From CATQHL01 sp965242895 (lineage in GTDB: Bacteria > Actinomycetota > Acidimicrobiia > Acidimicrobiales > CATQHL01): a stretch of 64,000 bases of DNA. The stretch's first letter is position 1. Every line of letters starts with the position of its first letter. The notes below the pieces were generated by a model. That model ran no database searches and was not told where the DNA came from. It saw nothing but the letters and a program-made list of their open reading frames with translations. The translations under genes were made by a program, and so were the position numbers. Where the stretch lies: assembly GCA_965242895.1 (NCBI GenBank), contig OZ251507.1, positions 124,001 through 188,000 on the forward strand, read 5' to 3'. Positions 25,252 to 33,947 of this stretch are shown one piece after another.

Positions 25252-25893
25252 CTAGCGAACGGTTATCGGAATGTGAGTGATCATAGGCTCCCAGGCCACC
25301 GCCTCGTGCGTACGCGCCGAAAAAGCAATGGGCGGAGAAAAACGAAAACGAGATTGACAGCGCACCCGGACGACCGCTATTGCCAGTTTCACCTGCGAAT
25401 CGCCGATCTTGTATTCAAGCCAGACTTCGTCTGCCAGTTTGCTGGAGAGTTCCGTAATGGTGCCACCCCTGTTGAGCACGGCGCTATCGCCGTCTTCGCC
25501 TTCCCACCAAGCCGCTCCCACGGCTTCGCTCATGTCGTATTTTTCAGTAGTTTCGTCGTAAGAAGCATTGATACAATGTCTGCCCCAGAGTTGACTTCTA
25601 GACTCCACGTATTCGTCGGCCGCCTTGAGCGCATCCTGTGAACTGAATCCTCTCTGCTTAGCCATCACTGCTACATTGGCTGCTTCCTCAGCCGTAAGCG
25701 AAGTGAGCAAGGCCGCCCTTCCGCTTTCACCCGCCCACTGGACCAACCAAGTCAGCGCCACCAAGAAAGGAAGAATAATCAGGAACTCCAGCGCCAGGGT
25801 TCCTCTTTCGCCCCTTTCGCCCCCGGAAGTTGAACGACCTCCTTCAATAGCTTCAGGCCGCTGAGGACGCACTAGAAATCCTCCTAGCCGCAT
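25252..25893 (-). CDS. TadE-like pilus assembly protein
   Basis: A 213-residue protein. The N-terminal 35 residues are basic and polar, ending ERGERGTLALEFLIILPFLV. This has the TadE motif Gly-x-x-x-x-Glu-Phe followed by a membrane helix (the Glu five residues after the Gly fits pseudopilin processing). The rest is a soluble extracellular domain with two Cys. It lies 49 bp downstream of another TadE-like gene. Confidence 0.72.
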   Translation of the reverse strand: MRLGGFLVRPQRPEAIEGGRSTSGGERGERGTLALEFLIILPFLVALTWLVQWAGESGRAALLTSLTAEEAANVAVMAKQRGFSSQDALKAADEYVESRSQLWGRHCINASYDETTEKYDMSEAVGAAWWEGEDGDSAVLNRGGTITELSSKLADEVWLEYKIGDSQVKLAIAVVRVRCQSRFRFSPPIAFSARTHEAVAWEPMITHIPITVR

Positions 25894-25942
25894 GCCGAGA
25901 CTCCTCTCAAGAACGAGAACATCCTGTGCTGCCGCATCCGTA

Positions 25943-26605
25943 TCAGCGACCCTGAAACTCGCTGCATACCGAGACTCCGGTCAAGAACTCAGAGAGCCCC
26001 CCTTGCACCGGAAGCGGAGCGCAGACCTCTGCCGAAACGCTGCCGATGACCGAGGGCCACCAGGAGGCGAGAGGGCCTACGGTCGTCCCTGAAACCACCA
26101 CCCTCAGCGCCCCCGTCTTTTTGTCAGTGGTGGCGACCGCCTCAGGGGAAAGAACGTTCAACCAACCGGGATCAACAGGATCGATCAGAAGGTTGTCCGC
26201 CGCCCACTCAACACAACTCTCATTCGTGTCCGAGGGATTGCCAGAATTTGGGACTGATTCGAAGTCTCCCAGCGGGCCTACGGAGGCCAGAGCGGCACAG
26301 CGAGCGCGGTTTTCTACCAGAGTGAGGTCAGCATCCAGGTCGAGGTTTCCGCTCGAGATGTCAAGGGCATATTCGTCTCCTCCTAGTTCAACGGCCACGT
26401 CCCAGGCCGCCTGCAATCCATTAGAGGCAGCCACCTCAAGCTCCGCCCAAGAGTTATTGATTAAGAAGACGTGCAAGAGAAGCAAGAAGGAAGTGATGAA
26501 AAAAATCGGCCAGATGAAAAGAAACGCCAGCGTATCCCCAGATTCATCACTGCCAACCCTCTCCAGAAACCGTCCTGATCTCAGTTTAGCCAGTTTGCCG
26601 TTCAC
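25943..26605 (-). CDS. TadE/TadF-like pilus protein
   Basis: A 220-residue protein with a short N-terminus ending GSDESGDTLAFLFIWPIFFI. The hydrophobic helix extends through SFLLLLHVFLINNSWAELEV, as in TadE/TadF subunits that form minor pilus components. The secreted part contains four or five Cys (RCAALA, ESCVEWAA, AEVCAPLP, VSVCSEF). It is the first of the three TadE-like genes and follows the large pilin-like gene. Confidence 0.68.
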   Translation of the reverse strand: MNGKLAKLRSGRFLERVGSDESGDTLAFLFIWPIFFITSFLLLLHVFLINNSWAELEVAASNGLQAAWDVAVELGGDEYALDISSGNLDLDADLTLVENRARCAALASVGPLGDFESVPNSGNPSDTNESCVEWAADNLLIDPVDPGWLNVLSPEAVATTDKKTGALRVVVSGTTVGPLASWWPSVIGSVSAEVCAPLPVQGGLSEFLTGVSVCSEFQGR

Positions 26606-26674
26606 CTTTCTTGCCCAGCGTCTTCATCAGCATATTCACCGGCCAATCTCGCGAAAGAAGCGTAAGCAGCGTGA

Positions 26675-28117
26675 CTAAGGGAAGGTGACTTCAAATGACT
26701 GCCTTACCGAGACATCATGATTGTCCGTAGCTGTTACTGTTATCGTGCGCGTAACTGCACCCGTTGCTCCGGAAGCTTTGGTGATTGTGATCTCACTACT
26801 TCCGCTGGGAATGTCAGCCGTCATATCAGCACCAGGATTATCACCTTCTACTACAGGAGTACCATAATCCACAGGAGTGGCCAAGTGACGGAAATAACCA
26901 CTAAGATCGAATGTATGTGGCGAGGTAACACCTGATTTAGGAGGTATCTGATTTATTAGGTCGCCTACGCCCACGTAGATAGTTATTGTAAATGGGTCCC
27001 CATCGCAATAATTGCCGGTTAAGGTTATTTTACTCGTACCATTGCCCCATGGTCTAATAACCAATACTGAATACTCTTGACTGAACTGATCCTCATCAGG
27101 TGGGTCGTGAAGTTCAGGGGGGAAATTTATATCAACTGGATCTTCGTAAGCGTATACTATAGAAGCAACCCTATTATTCTCATTAAAGCTCGGCTCTTGG
27201 CCAATACCAACAGCCCCATATCCGGTTTTAAAGATCTCACGAAAAAATCTCCTAAAAACTTTATCCGTTACATTGAATCCTGTGGCATTAAACACTCTTT
27301 CGGCTACTACTTGACCGACCCCAAATTCAGTTAGTTCATTACCTTCCACATCACAGGGGTCTGGGTCTACTCTAATCTTTATCGTAGCGATATCTGTATT
27401 ATTAGCGGATGTGTTGGTTGTATTGCTGTCGGTTACCTTGACTTTAACTGCTGTCTCACCGTCTGTGCCCCCCGGGTCTGTAGACGTTATTGTGATATTG
27501 TTAGAGTTAGTGGGTAGGTCAGCTTTGGCGATACTCGCTTCAGGAGAATCTGTTACAGTGTAAGTCAAGTCTCCTGCTGGGTTCTCGCTAAAGAAAAGCG
27601 TGGAAACATCGATCGTTTTGGAGTCACCTCCCATTGCAAGTATTACAGTTATATTGGCGTTCTGGAACCTCTCGGGGGGGCATACTTTGTCTTTATCTGG
27701 ATTCGAATTAATCTCACAAGTGCACTTGTCGGTTTCTCCAGGTTCATCGGTGTCTGCTACCCATTCAAAAGTGTCGTCGTAGAGATCGTTCAGCAGGCTG
27801 CAAGCTCGTCCCGAGTCGACCTCTGCGGCCGCACGCTTAGCGGAGAGTTGATGGCCACTTCCGCCTTCGTCAGCAATCTCATCGCCGCGATCCCACAGAG
27901 CATCCCAACCCACCAACAAGGCCATCGTCACAATTCCGGTGACGGCTGCGACCAGGATGATCCACTCCAGCGTGACAAGCCCCGCCTGATTCCCAGACCT
28001 GGACTGATCGCCCGACCTGAATCCGCCCAAATCACCGCGGCCTCCGCGTGAAAAACGCGCAGGGCGCGATCCCACTTCCGTCCGTTCACCTCGGATTTTC
28101 TTCACTCGCTCAGCCAC
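26675..28117 (-). CDS. Large pilin-like surface protein (adhesin) in the tad locus
   Basis: A 480-residue protein with a 46-residue basic leader, the processing site NQAG followed by LVTLEWIILVAAVTGIVTM (Glu at +5), and a long secreted region. Residues about 135-235 resemble a cadherin-like/Ig-like beta domain (DLTYTVTDSPEASIAKAD, GETAVKVKVTDSNTTNTS). A second such region is at the C-terminus (AVTRTITVTATDNHDVSV). Base composition is clearly AT-richer than its neighbours, with runs of AT-rich codons, suggesting relaxed selection or transfer. The start is GTG 28117. A paralogue lies divergently at 29717-31375. It is probably a surface-exposed pilus tip or adhesive subunit. Confidence 0.65.
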   Translation of the reverse strand: MAERVKKIRGERTEVGSRPARFSRGGRGDLGGFRSGDQSRSGNQAGLVTLEWIILVAAVTGIVTMALLVGWDALWDRGDEIADEGGSGHQLSAKRAAAEVDSGRACSLLNDLYDDTFEWVADTDEPGETDKCTCEINSNPDKDKVCPPERFQNANITVILAMGGDSKTIDVSTLFFSENPAGDLTYTVTDSPEASIAKADLPTNSNNITITSTDPGGTDGETAVKVKVTDSNTTNTSANNTDIATIKIRVDPDPCDVEGNELTEFGVGQVVAERVFNATGFNVTDKVFRRFFREIFKTGYGAVGIGQEPSFNENNRVASIVYAYEDPVDINFPPELHDPPDEDQFSQEYSVLVIRPWGNGTSKITLTGNYCDGDPFTITIYVGVGDLINQIPPKSGVTSPHTFDLSGYFRHLATPVDYGTPVVEGDNPGADMTADIPSGSSEITITKASGATGAVTRTITVTATDNHDVSVRQSFEVTFP

Positions 28118-28194
28118 TAGACCGGCCTAACCTCTTCCTTTCTCGATACCTCTAATGCACCTGATATTAGCCAAGTTTAACATGAAAACGACGA

Positions 28195-28330
28195 TATCTC
28201 AATATTATCCGCTGAGCGAGCGTACGCCCGTTCCGAGCCCTTATGATCGCAATCGCAATATCCTGCGGGCGACCGGCAACTTGGGAGTGAGCAGACACCC
28301 CTTCCAAGCCCTTGCGATCAAGTAATCCAG
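28195..28330 (-). repeat. Dispersed intergenic repeat, copy upstream of the 28117 pilin-like gene
   Basis: Read on the reverse strand, this segment (CTGCTCACTCCCAAGTTGCC, then GCGATCATAAGGGCTCGG) matches the sequence at about 29545-29640 on the forward strand (CTGCTCGTTCCCAAGTCCGC, then GCGATCATACGGGCCGCC). Both copies lie just upstream of the two paralogous adhesin genes. Confidence 0.7.
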
Positions 28331-28369
28331 CAGGGGAGAGGTCACCTCCAGCCTCAATCCGCCTCCTTC

Positions 28370-29134
28370 TCAAAGAACTCCGACTTCCACCCAACGGTAG
28401 ACGACGACGGCGACGGTCCCTGCACAGAGCCAGGGACCCGCACGAAGGGTGGTGCGCCAAGCCTGCTGCAGCGCCCTTTTCCCAGAAGCGCCGTCCTCGA
28501 GTGATTCCTCTACATATTGTATTTCGCTTTCGCTTTGCCTTATAACTTGCTTCCCAGAAGAGCCTTCCCTGATTGATACCTCTACCTCTAGCTCTTCCGC
28601 AGGGGATACGACCTCGTCTTCTACGACTTCTGCGACATCACCCCGCCGGGCTATTGAAATGCGCTGGGCGCGATGGGATACGACCTCTTCCGACGAGGAC
28701 GCGACCTCGTCTTCTACGACAGAACCTCGCCTCTTGACTGCCCAAGCAGTCGCCAGCGCTTTTACCAGAGCGACCGGCAGCATCGCGAAAACGCCTGCAA
28801 TGAGCGACCACCAAGCCCACTCCAAACCCCACCAACCGCCCAGAAGACCGTTCAGAGCCACCAGTCGGACATCACCGAAACCGATCACTCCAGGGCGCAG
28901 AAAGTAAAAGATCATCAGGAATGCACACACGGCAGCCCCTCCCAAGACCGCCAGACCGAAGCGGCCAGGGTTGTCGATCAAGAGCGAAACCACGAGAAGA
29001 ATCACGGCCGTTACCAAAGCCGCTGACCAGACGACGACCTTCGGAATGCGTCCTTCCCGCCAGTCAGTGACGGATACCCAGACGGCGGCAACGCCCCAGA
29101 CGGCGACCGCAATATAGAACAGGGGGGCAGCCAC
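28370..29134 (-). CDS. tadV: Prepilin peptidase (A24, TadV/CpaA-like) with acidic insertion
   Basis: A 254-residue polytopic aspartyl protease that removes prepilin leaders. The two active-site aspartates are in SVTDWREGRIPK (residue about 23) and in GVIGFGDVRLVAL (the GxGD motif, residue about 88). Six or so hydrophobic helices are interrupted between about residues 140 and 225 by an acidic, Ser-rich, charged cytoplasmic segment not found in typical CpaA. A final helix (WLCAGTVAVVVYRWV) closes the protein. The start is GTG 29134. It is the first gene of the reverse tad block. Confidence 0.82.
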   Translation of the reverse strand: MAAPLFYIAVAVWGVAAVWVSVTDWREGRIPKVVVWSAALVTAVILLVVSLLIDNPGRFGLAVLGGAAVCAFLMIFYFLRPGVIGFGDVRLVALNGLLGGWWGLEWAWWSLIAGVFAMLPVALVKALATAWAVKRRGSVVEDEVASSSEEVVSHRAQRISIARRGDVAEVVEDEVVSPAEELEVEVSIREGSSGKQVIRQSESEIQYVEESLEDGASGKRALQQAWRTTLRAGPWLCAGTVAVVVYRWVEVGVL

Positions 29135-29315
29135 GGGCTTGAGGATAGCGCCCCTGTCAAGCCCGTCAGCGAACCCTCTAATTCTCTAGAATTGCCGTTA
29201 TGTAAAGTTGAATGTTTGTGTAAAAGTTGACAAGGGGCAACCGCTGGGCGACTGAAAAGACAACTAAGGAGCAGCAACCGCTAAGTAACTGAATGGATAG
29301 CTAAGGGACAACAGA

Positions 29316-29640
29316 TCGGAATGAGCACCTGGTCGATCCCAAGTCGCCGGTGCCCGCCAGCTATCGCAAGTTGCCCGTCGATATCGAGACAGAACCGATG
29401 GGCGCTGAGTGAGCCGAACCTCTCAATGGCGTGTTGACAGAACCCTCAGCGGCGCGCAAGCCGAACCTCCTACATCCAAAGAGGAGCCCCCGACGGCGCG
29501 TGAGCCGAACTTCCCAACGGAGTGTGGACAGAACCTCCCCACGATCGGAATGGGCGCCTGCTCGTTCCCAAGTCCGCCGATTGCCCTCCGGCATTGCGAT
29601 CATACGGGCCGCCAATGGGCGGCTGGTCGCTCGGCCGGCG
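29316..29640 (+). repeat. Duplicated intergenic modules upstream of the second adhesin
   Basis: GATCGGAATG(A/G)GC(A/G)CCTG with a following CCCAAGTC occurs at 29316 and about 29545. Between the copies, GTGAGCCGAAC(C/T)TC with ACAGAACC occurs at 29409 and 29501, 92 bp apart. The 1st-to-2nd copy distance is about 229 bp. No intact gene is present; this is an eroded tandem duplication related to the copy at 28195-28330. Confidence 0.7.
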
Positions 29641-29662
29641 CTATTGAAATAGTGTCATTTTG

Positions 29663-29709
29663 TATTAGACACAGTTAATATATTATATTAATTAAGTCTA
29701 ATATAGGAG
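29663..29709 (+). promoter_or_regulatory. AT-rich promoter region with operator-like inverted repeat and RBS
   Basis: TATTAGAC (29663-29670) and GTCTAATA (29696-29703) are perfect inverted arms 25 nt apart, around a very AT-rich core (AATATATTATATTAATTAA). A -35-like TTGTAT overlaps the left arm. AGGAGC ends 8 nt before the ATG at 29717 and is the ribosome binding site. The arrangement suggests repressor control of the divergent adhesin gene. Confidence 0.5.
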
Positions 29710-29716
29710 CATTAAC

Positions 29717-31375
29717 ATGGCTGACATGAGACACTTAACAACTGCAACTGAGGAAAATCCTGAGCGGGCAGACGGCAACCGGTCCTCTGCGTGTTCTTCG
29801 CTCGGAGGCCGCGGTGACGACGAATCGGTTCGCCACGGCGTAGACGAAACGGCAAGTCCACAGCAACTACGGCGCACCTTCCCCTCCTCCCAGATCTGTT
29901 CTGCTACCGGAACTCGCCGCCCGTCAAGTAGAAGAGCCTTTCGCAAGAAGAACAATTCAAAAAAGGCGTCTGCCAACTTAAATCAGCCGGGCGAGTGGTG
30001 CTGGGAACCTCGAGCGGATCCAAGTCGAAAGATCAGCCTCAAGTCAAACGATCAGGCGGGGCTTGTCACGCTGGAGTGGGTCATCCTGGTCGCAGCCGTC
30101 ACCGGAATTGTGACGCTGGGGTTACTGGCAGGCTGGGACGCCCTGTGGAATCGCAACGATCAGCTTTCTGACGAAGGCGGAAGCGGCCACCAACTCTCTG
30201 CCAGACGAGCGGCCGCAGAAACCACCTCCGGACGAGCGTGCAGCCTGCTAAACAATCTCTACGACGAGAACTTTAAGTACGTAGCAGACCCTGATGAACC
30301 TGGCGATACCCACCAGTGCACTTGTGAGATTAATTCAGATGCAGATAAAACCGAAGTATGTGCACCCGAGATGATCGAGACCACTAGCATTACTGTAGAA
30401 GTTGCACCGGAAGGCGGTTCAAAAACGATCGATTTGTCCACGCTCTTCTTTAGCCAAAACTCAGCAGAGAACTCATTATCTTACACTGTGACAGATACTC
30501 CTGATTCGAGTCTCGCCTCAGCAGTCATATCTGACTCTGATCTCACAATAACGTCACCTTCAGCCCCGCGCGCAGTAGGTGATACAACGGTTGACGTCAA
30601 GATAACCGACAGCAATGTAAGCAACACATCTAATCCCCCTACAGATACTGTTACGATAAATATTGATGTAAAAGACGACTGCGTAGTGGAAGGAACCGAA
30701 CAAGACTCTATTGGTTTCGGTCAAGTAGTAGCCGATCTCGTGCATGACTCCGATGGATTTTTTATAACGGATGTTCATCGGAAATTCTATCGTGAGATCT
30801 TCAAAACCGGGTATGATAAAGAGAATGTTACTATTCGTTCTAACCCCGATTATACTGCGGATACTGCGACTACTAGAGCTGCTTCCGTAGTACAAGTTGG
30901 CACTGATAGAGTTGGTTTAAATTTCCCCCCTGCTCATCATAACGCACCTGCTGATGATCAGTACAACGAAGAGCATTTAGCACTATATTTGAGACCATGG
31001 GGCGATGGTACGAGCAAAACAACCTTAACTGGTAATTATTGCAATGGGGACTCATTTACAATAAATGTCTACGTGGGCGTAGGCACCCTAAAAACCGCGA
31101 TAACTCCTAAAACGTATTCTAGCTCGCCACAGACAATTGATGTTAGTAATCAATTCCATCACTTGGCTGGTACTGTGAAGTATAAGGCTGAAGTAGGGGG
31201 CGCTGACCCTGATGATGATATGACAGCTGACATTCCCAACGGAAGTAGTATCCTCACAATCACCAAAGCTGCTGGAGTGACGGATCAAGTTACACGTACG
31301 ATAACAGTGACAGCTACGGACAGTCGTGATGTCTCAGTACAGTTCCCATTTGATGTCACCTTCGAAAGTTCTTGA
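29717..31375 (+). CDS. Large pilin-like surface protein, divergent paralogue
   Basis: A 552-residue paralogue of the 26675-28117 gene. The prepilin leader is very long (about 113 residues, polar, Arg/Lys-rich) before the processing site DQAG-LVTLEWVILVAAVTGI. Thereafter it tracks its paralogue closely (GHQLSARRAAAET, ACSLLNNLYDENF, CTCEINSDADKT, KTIDLSTLFFS, then beta-rich domains such as TDTVTINIDVKDD and VTRTITVTATDSRDVSV). It is AT-richer than average. It stands alone on the forward strand after the tad block and is probably substrate of the same prepilin peptidase and assembly machinery. ATG 29717 has a good ribosome binding site. Confidence 0.65.
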   Translation: MADMRHLTTATEENPERADGNRSSACSSLGGRGDDESVRHGVDETASPQQLRRTFPSSQICSATGTRRPSSRRAFRKKNNSKKASANLNQPGEWCWEPRADPSRKISLKSNDQAGLVTLEWVILVAAVTGIVTLGLLAGWDALWNRNDQLSDEGGSGHQLSARRAAAETTSGRACSLLNNLYDENFKYVADPDEPGDTHQCTCEINSDADKTEVCAPEMIETTSITVEVAPEGGSKTIDLSTLFFSQNSAENSLSYTVTDTPDSSLASAVISDSDLTITSPSAPRAVGDTTVDVKITDSNVSNTSNPPTDTVTINIDVKDDCVVEGTEQDSIGFGQVVADLVHDSDGFFITDVHRKFYREIFKTGYDKENVTIRSNPDYTADTATTRAASVVQVGTDRVGLNFPPAHHNAPADDQYNEEHLALYLRPWGDGTSKTTLTGNYCNGDSFTINVYVGVGTLKTAITPKTYSSSPQTIDVSNQFHHLAGTVKYKAEVGGADPDDDMTADIPNGSSILTITKAAGVTDQVTRTITVTATDSRDVSVQFPFDVTFESS

Positions 31376-31645
31376 GTTGGCGGTCTCCAAGGGATTGGGG
31401 AGGGTCTCGAACACGGCCGTTGAACTCGGAGGTACGAGCTAGGCACTTGACATGCCGCTGCAAGCGAGTGGACAGCACCCCTCACGTGCCAGCGGCCCTC
31501 TCCCCCAAAGCAAGCGACGCTCACCCCCAAGCCGAGAGCGCTCACCCAAGATCTCTCCCGCCAAGAATGCTCACCCCCCTCCCCCGCTCCCCCAAGCCGG
31601 CCCCCCTCCCCCAAGATCGCTCCCGAGCTAGCCGGGGCTACTAAT
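31376..31645. other. Intergenic region before the pyr operon
   Basis: 270 bp. It contains TTGACA (31448-31453) as a possible -35 and a C-rich low-complexity tract (31540-31620) with repeated GCTCACCCCC/CAAGATC units. No convincing attenuator or PyrR hairpin is seen. The pyr promoter is probably here. Confidence 0.45.
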
Positions 31646-32686
31646 ATGAGTGGCGTGCCTGCGCTCCCTCCCGAACCTATCGCAGGCGATTTCTTTAACA
31701 AGCACATCGTGACCGTCGGGCAGTTCCGCCGCACCGACCTCGACACCCTCTTCGCCGCAACTTCCTCGCTGCGCACCCGCGTGCGCCAGCGCGACCTCGG
31801 AGTGGCCGAGATCGCCAAAGGTTCAGTCATGGCGCTGCTCTTCTTTGAAGCCAGCACCCGCACCGACCTCTCCTTCCAGGCCGCCATGCGGCGGCTCGGC
31901 GGCGAAGTCGTCGGCGTCTCCAACGGCATCCAGTTCTCCTCCGCCTACAAGGGCGAAGACCTCCACGACACCATCCGCGCTGCCGGATGCTACGCAGACG
32001 TGATCGCCCTCCGCCATCCCGAAGCGGGCGCATCCCTGCTCGCCTCTCAGTACCTAGACCAACTCAACAGCGATCTCGGCCGCCGTCCGGTGCTCATCAG
32101 CGCAGGCGACGGCATCGGCGAACACCCCACGCAGGCGCTGCTGGACCTCTACACGATCCTCGACCTCAAGAAGACCCTCGACGGCGTCAGCATCTCGATG
32201 GTCGGCGACCTCAAGCACGGACGCACCGTCCATTCCCTGGCGCGCCTCGTCTGCGCCTACGAACCCGTCGAAGCGTCGCTTCACCTCCTGTCGCCCCCCA
32301 GCCTTCGCATGCCCGAGGAGATCGTAGAGGCCGCCAGGTCGTCCGGCGTCGAAGTCAAAGAGGCTCTATATCTAGACAGCGCCCTCGACGACCTGCGAGA
32401 AAGCAGCGTCATCTACTGGACAAGAGTGCAGGAGGAGCGCTTCGGCGACGCTGAGGAATACAAGTCGGTCAAGGACGACTTCGTCATGCGTCCTCCCCTG
32501 CTGCAGTCCTGCAGCCCAGAGACGCTGCTGATGCACCCCCTCCCCCGCAAGCACGAGATGGGCAGCCGGAGCGACCACGACGAGTTGGACGCCGACCCCC
32601 GCTCTGTTTACTTTCAGCAGATGGAGAACGGAATGTTCGTGCGCATGGCGCTGCTGGCCAAGGTGCTGCGGGGAGCCCACGTCTAA
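31646..32686 (+). CDS. pyrB: Aspartate carbamoyltransferase catalytic subunit
   Basis: A 346-residue enzyme catalysing carbamoyl phosphate + aspartate to carbamoyl-aspartate, the committed pyrimidine step. The phosphate-binding motif is FFEASTRTDLSFQAAMRRLG, the carbamoyl-phosphate/aspartate region has GDGIGEHPTQALLDLYTI, and the C-terminal part has MVGDLKHGRTVHSLARL and LLMHPLPRKHEM. The N-terminal 25 residues extend beyond the shortest homologues. It is the first gene of pyrBCDEF; the stop is 1 nt before the pyrC GTG. No regulatory chain (PyrI) is visible. Confidence 0.96.
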   Translation: MSGVPALPPEPIAGDFFNKHIVTVGQFRRTDLDTLFAATSSLRTRVRQRDLGVAEIAKGSVMALLFFEASTRTDLSFQAAMRRLGGEVVGVSNGIQFSSAYKGEDLHDTIRAAGCYADVIALRHPEAGASLLASQYLDQLNSDLGRRPVLISAGDGIGEHPTQALLDLYTILDLKKTLDGVSISMVGDLKHGRTVHSLARLVCAYEPVEASLHLLSPPSLRMPEEIVEAARSSGVEVKEALYLDSALDDLRESSVIYWTRVQEERFGDAEEYKSVKDDFVMRPPLLQSCSPETLLMHPLPRKHEMGSRSDHDELDADPRSVYFQQMENGMFVRMALLAKVLRGAHV

Positions 32687-32687
32687 C

Positions 32688-33947
32688 GTGCTCCGAATGC
32701 TCCGAATACAGGGGGCGCTCGACCCGCACGTTCACCTGCGCGGCATGGAGTGGTCGAACAAGGGGACTTTCGCCTCCGAGACCGCCGCCGCCCTAGCCGG
32801 AGGGTTCACAGCCGTCCTAGACATGCCCAACACTCCCCCAGCCACCCTGGGCGAAGCGGCGCTGACCCACAAACTGGGCGAACTGGGAGCTCAAGCCCGC
32901 TGCGACTACGGCGCCTGGCTGGGAGCAGACCCCCGCGGCTTGCCGCCCGACGACGAGATGCGCCGCGCCTCCCGTCGAGTCTGCGGCCTCAAGCTCTACT
33001 GCGGCCACACCACCGGCGGACTGGAGATCGACCGTGAACTGATGGAGCGCTACGTCCGCGCCTGGCCCGGCCCGGGCACGCTAGGTCTGCACGACGAGGA
33101 CGTGATGATCGGCGAGTTCCTCGACGCCCTCGGGCGCTGGGGCAAGCGCGGCCACGTCTGTCACATCCACTCCGCCTATTCCGTGCGACACCTCAGGGAA
33201 GCCAAGGAAGCCGGCGTTCAGGTGACTGCGGGCGTGACTCCGCATCATCTTTTCCTGACTAAAGAAGACCTGCCCGTTCTCGGCCCCAAGGCCGTGATGA
33301 AACCTCTGCTGGGTTCCGCCGCCGACCGGGACGCCCTCTGGGAAGCCCTGCTGGAGGGCCTCATAGACATGGTCGAGACCGACCACGCCCCCCACGCCTG
33401 GGAAGAGAAGCAGCAGCCGAACCCCGCTTTCGGAGCGACCGGGCTGGAGACCTGCATACCGCTGCTCTGCACCGCCGCCGCTGCGGGCCGCCTGCCGCTC
33501 GAGAAGATCCCCGAGTGGGTCTCCGAGGCGCCTCGTCGGGTCTTCGGGCTGCCGGCGCCCTCCCCCGACACCTACACGCTCGTCGACCTAGAGGCGCGCT
33601 GGACGCTCGATGCGGACGACCTCGTCACGGCCTGCGGGTGGAGTCCGTTCGAGGGAATGGAACTGCAGGGGCGGGTGCACAAGGTCGTCCTGAGGGGTCG
33701 GACAGCCTTCGAAGGCGGCCAAGTTCTGGCCGAGCCAGGCTGGGGGGCGAACCTCTACGCAGAAGATCTGGGGGGACGGGGCGGCGAGGGGGACGGGGCC
33801 GGGAGCGGGAGCGGGGGCAGCGGGGCCGGGAGGACGGGGGCAGCGGGAACGGCGGAGGCGGACGGGAGCGGGAGCGGGGGCAGCGGGGCCGGGAGCGGAG
33901 ACGAGAGAGACGGAGGGGACGGGGGGGCCGAGGCAGCAAGAACATGA
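32688..33947 (+). CDS. pyrC: Dihydroorotase with Gly/Ser-rich tail
   Basis: A 419-residue amidohydrolase that cyclises carbamoyl-aspartate. The start is GTG 32688. Metal and substrate motifs are DPHVHLRG (residues 12-19), VLDMPNTPPATLG, CGLKLYCGHTTGG, the His ligand in HVCHIHSAYSVRH and METDHAPHAWEE as closing motif. From about residue 360 the catalytic domain ends and a roughly 55-residue Gly/Ser/Ala/Asp tail (33775-33945) follows, built of GSGSGGSGAG-like units; it is probably unstructured and prone to length change. The stop overlaps the pyrD ATG by 4 nt. Confidence 0.93.
   Translation: MLRMLRIQGALDPHVHLRGMEWSNKGTFASETAAALAGGFTAVLDMPNTPPATLGEAALTHKLGELGAQARCDYGAWLGADPRGLPPDDEMRRASRRVCGLKLYCGHTTGGLEIDRELMERYVRAWPGPGTLGLHDEDVMIGEFLDALGRWGKRGHVCHIHSAYSVRHLREAKEAGVQVTAGVTPHHLFLTKEDLPVLGPKAVMKPLLGSAADRDALWEALLEGLIDMVETDHAPHAWEEKQQPNPAFGATGLETCIPLLCTAAAAGRLPLEKIPEWVSEAPRRVFGLPAPSPDTYTLVDLEARWTLDADDLVTACGWSPFEGMELQGRVHKVVLRGRTAFEGGQVLAEPGWGANLYAEDLGGRGGEGDGAGSGSGGSGAGRTGAAGTAEADGSGSGGSGAGSGDERDGGDGGAEAART

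Noticed and set aside
31376..31500. 5S rRNA-like segment (CGAACACGG and GAACTCGGAGGT words)
   Set aside because: The terminal helix cannot form and the order of conserved blocks is wrong; likely coincidence in GC-rich intergenic DNA.
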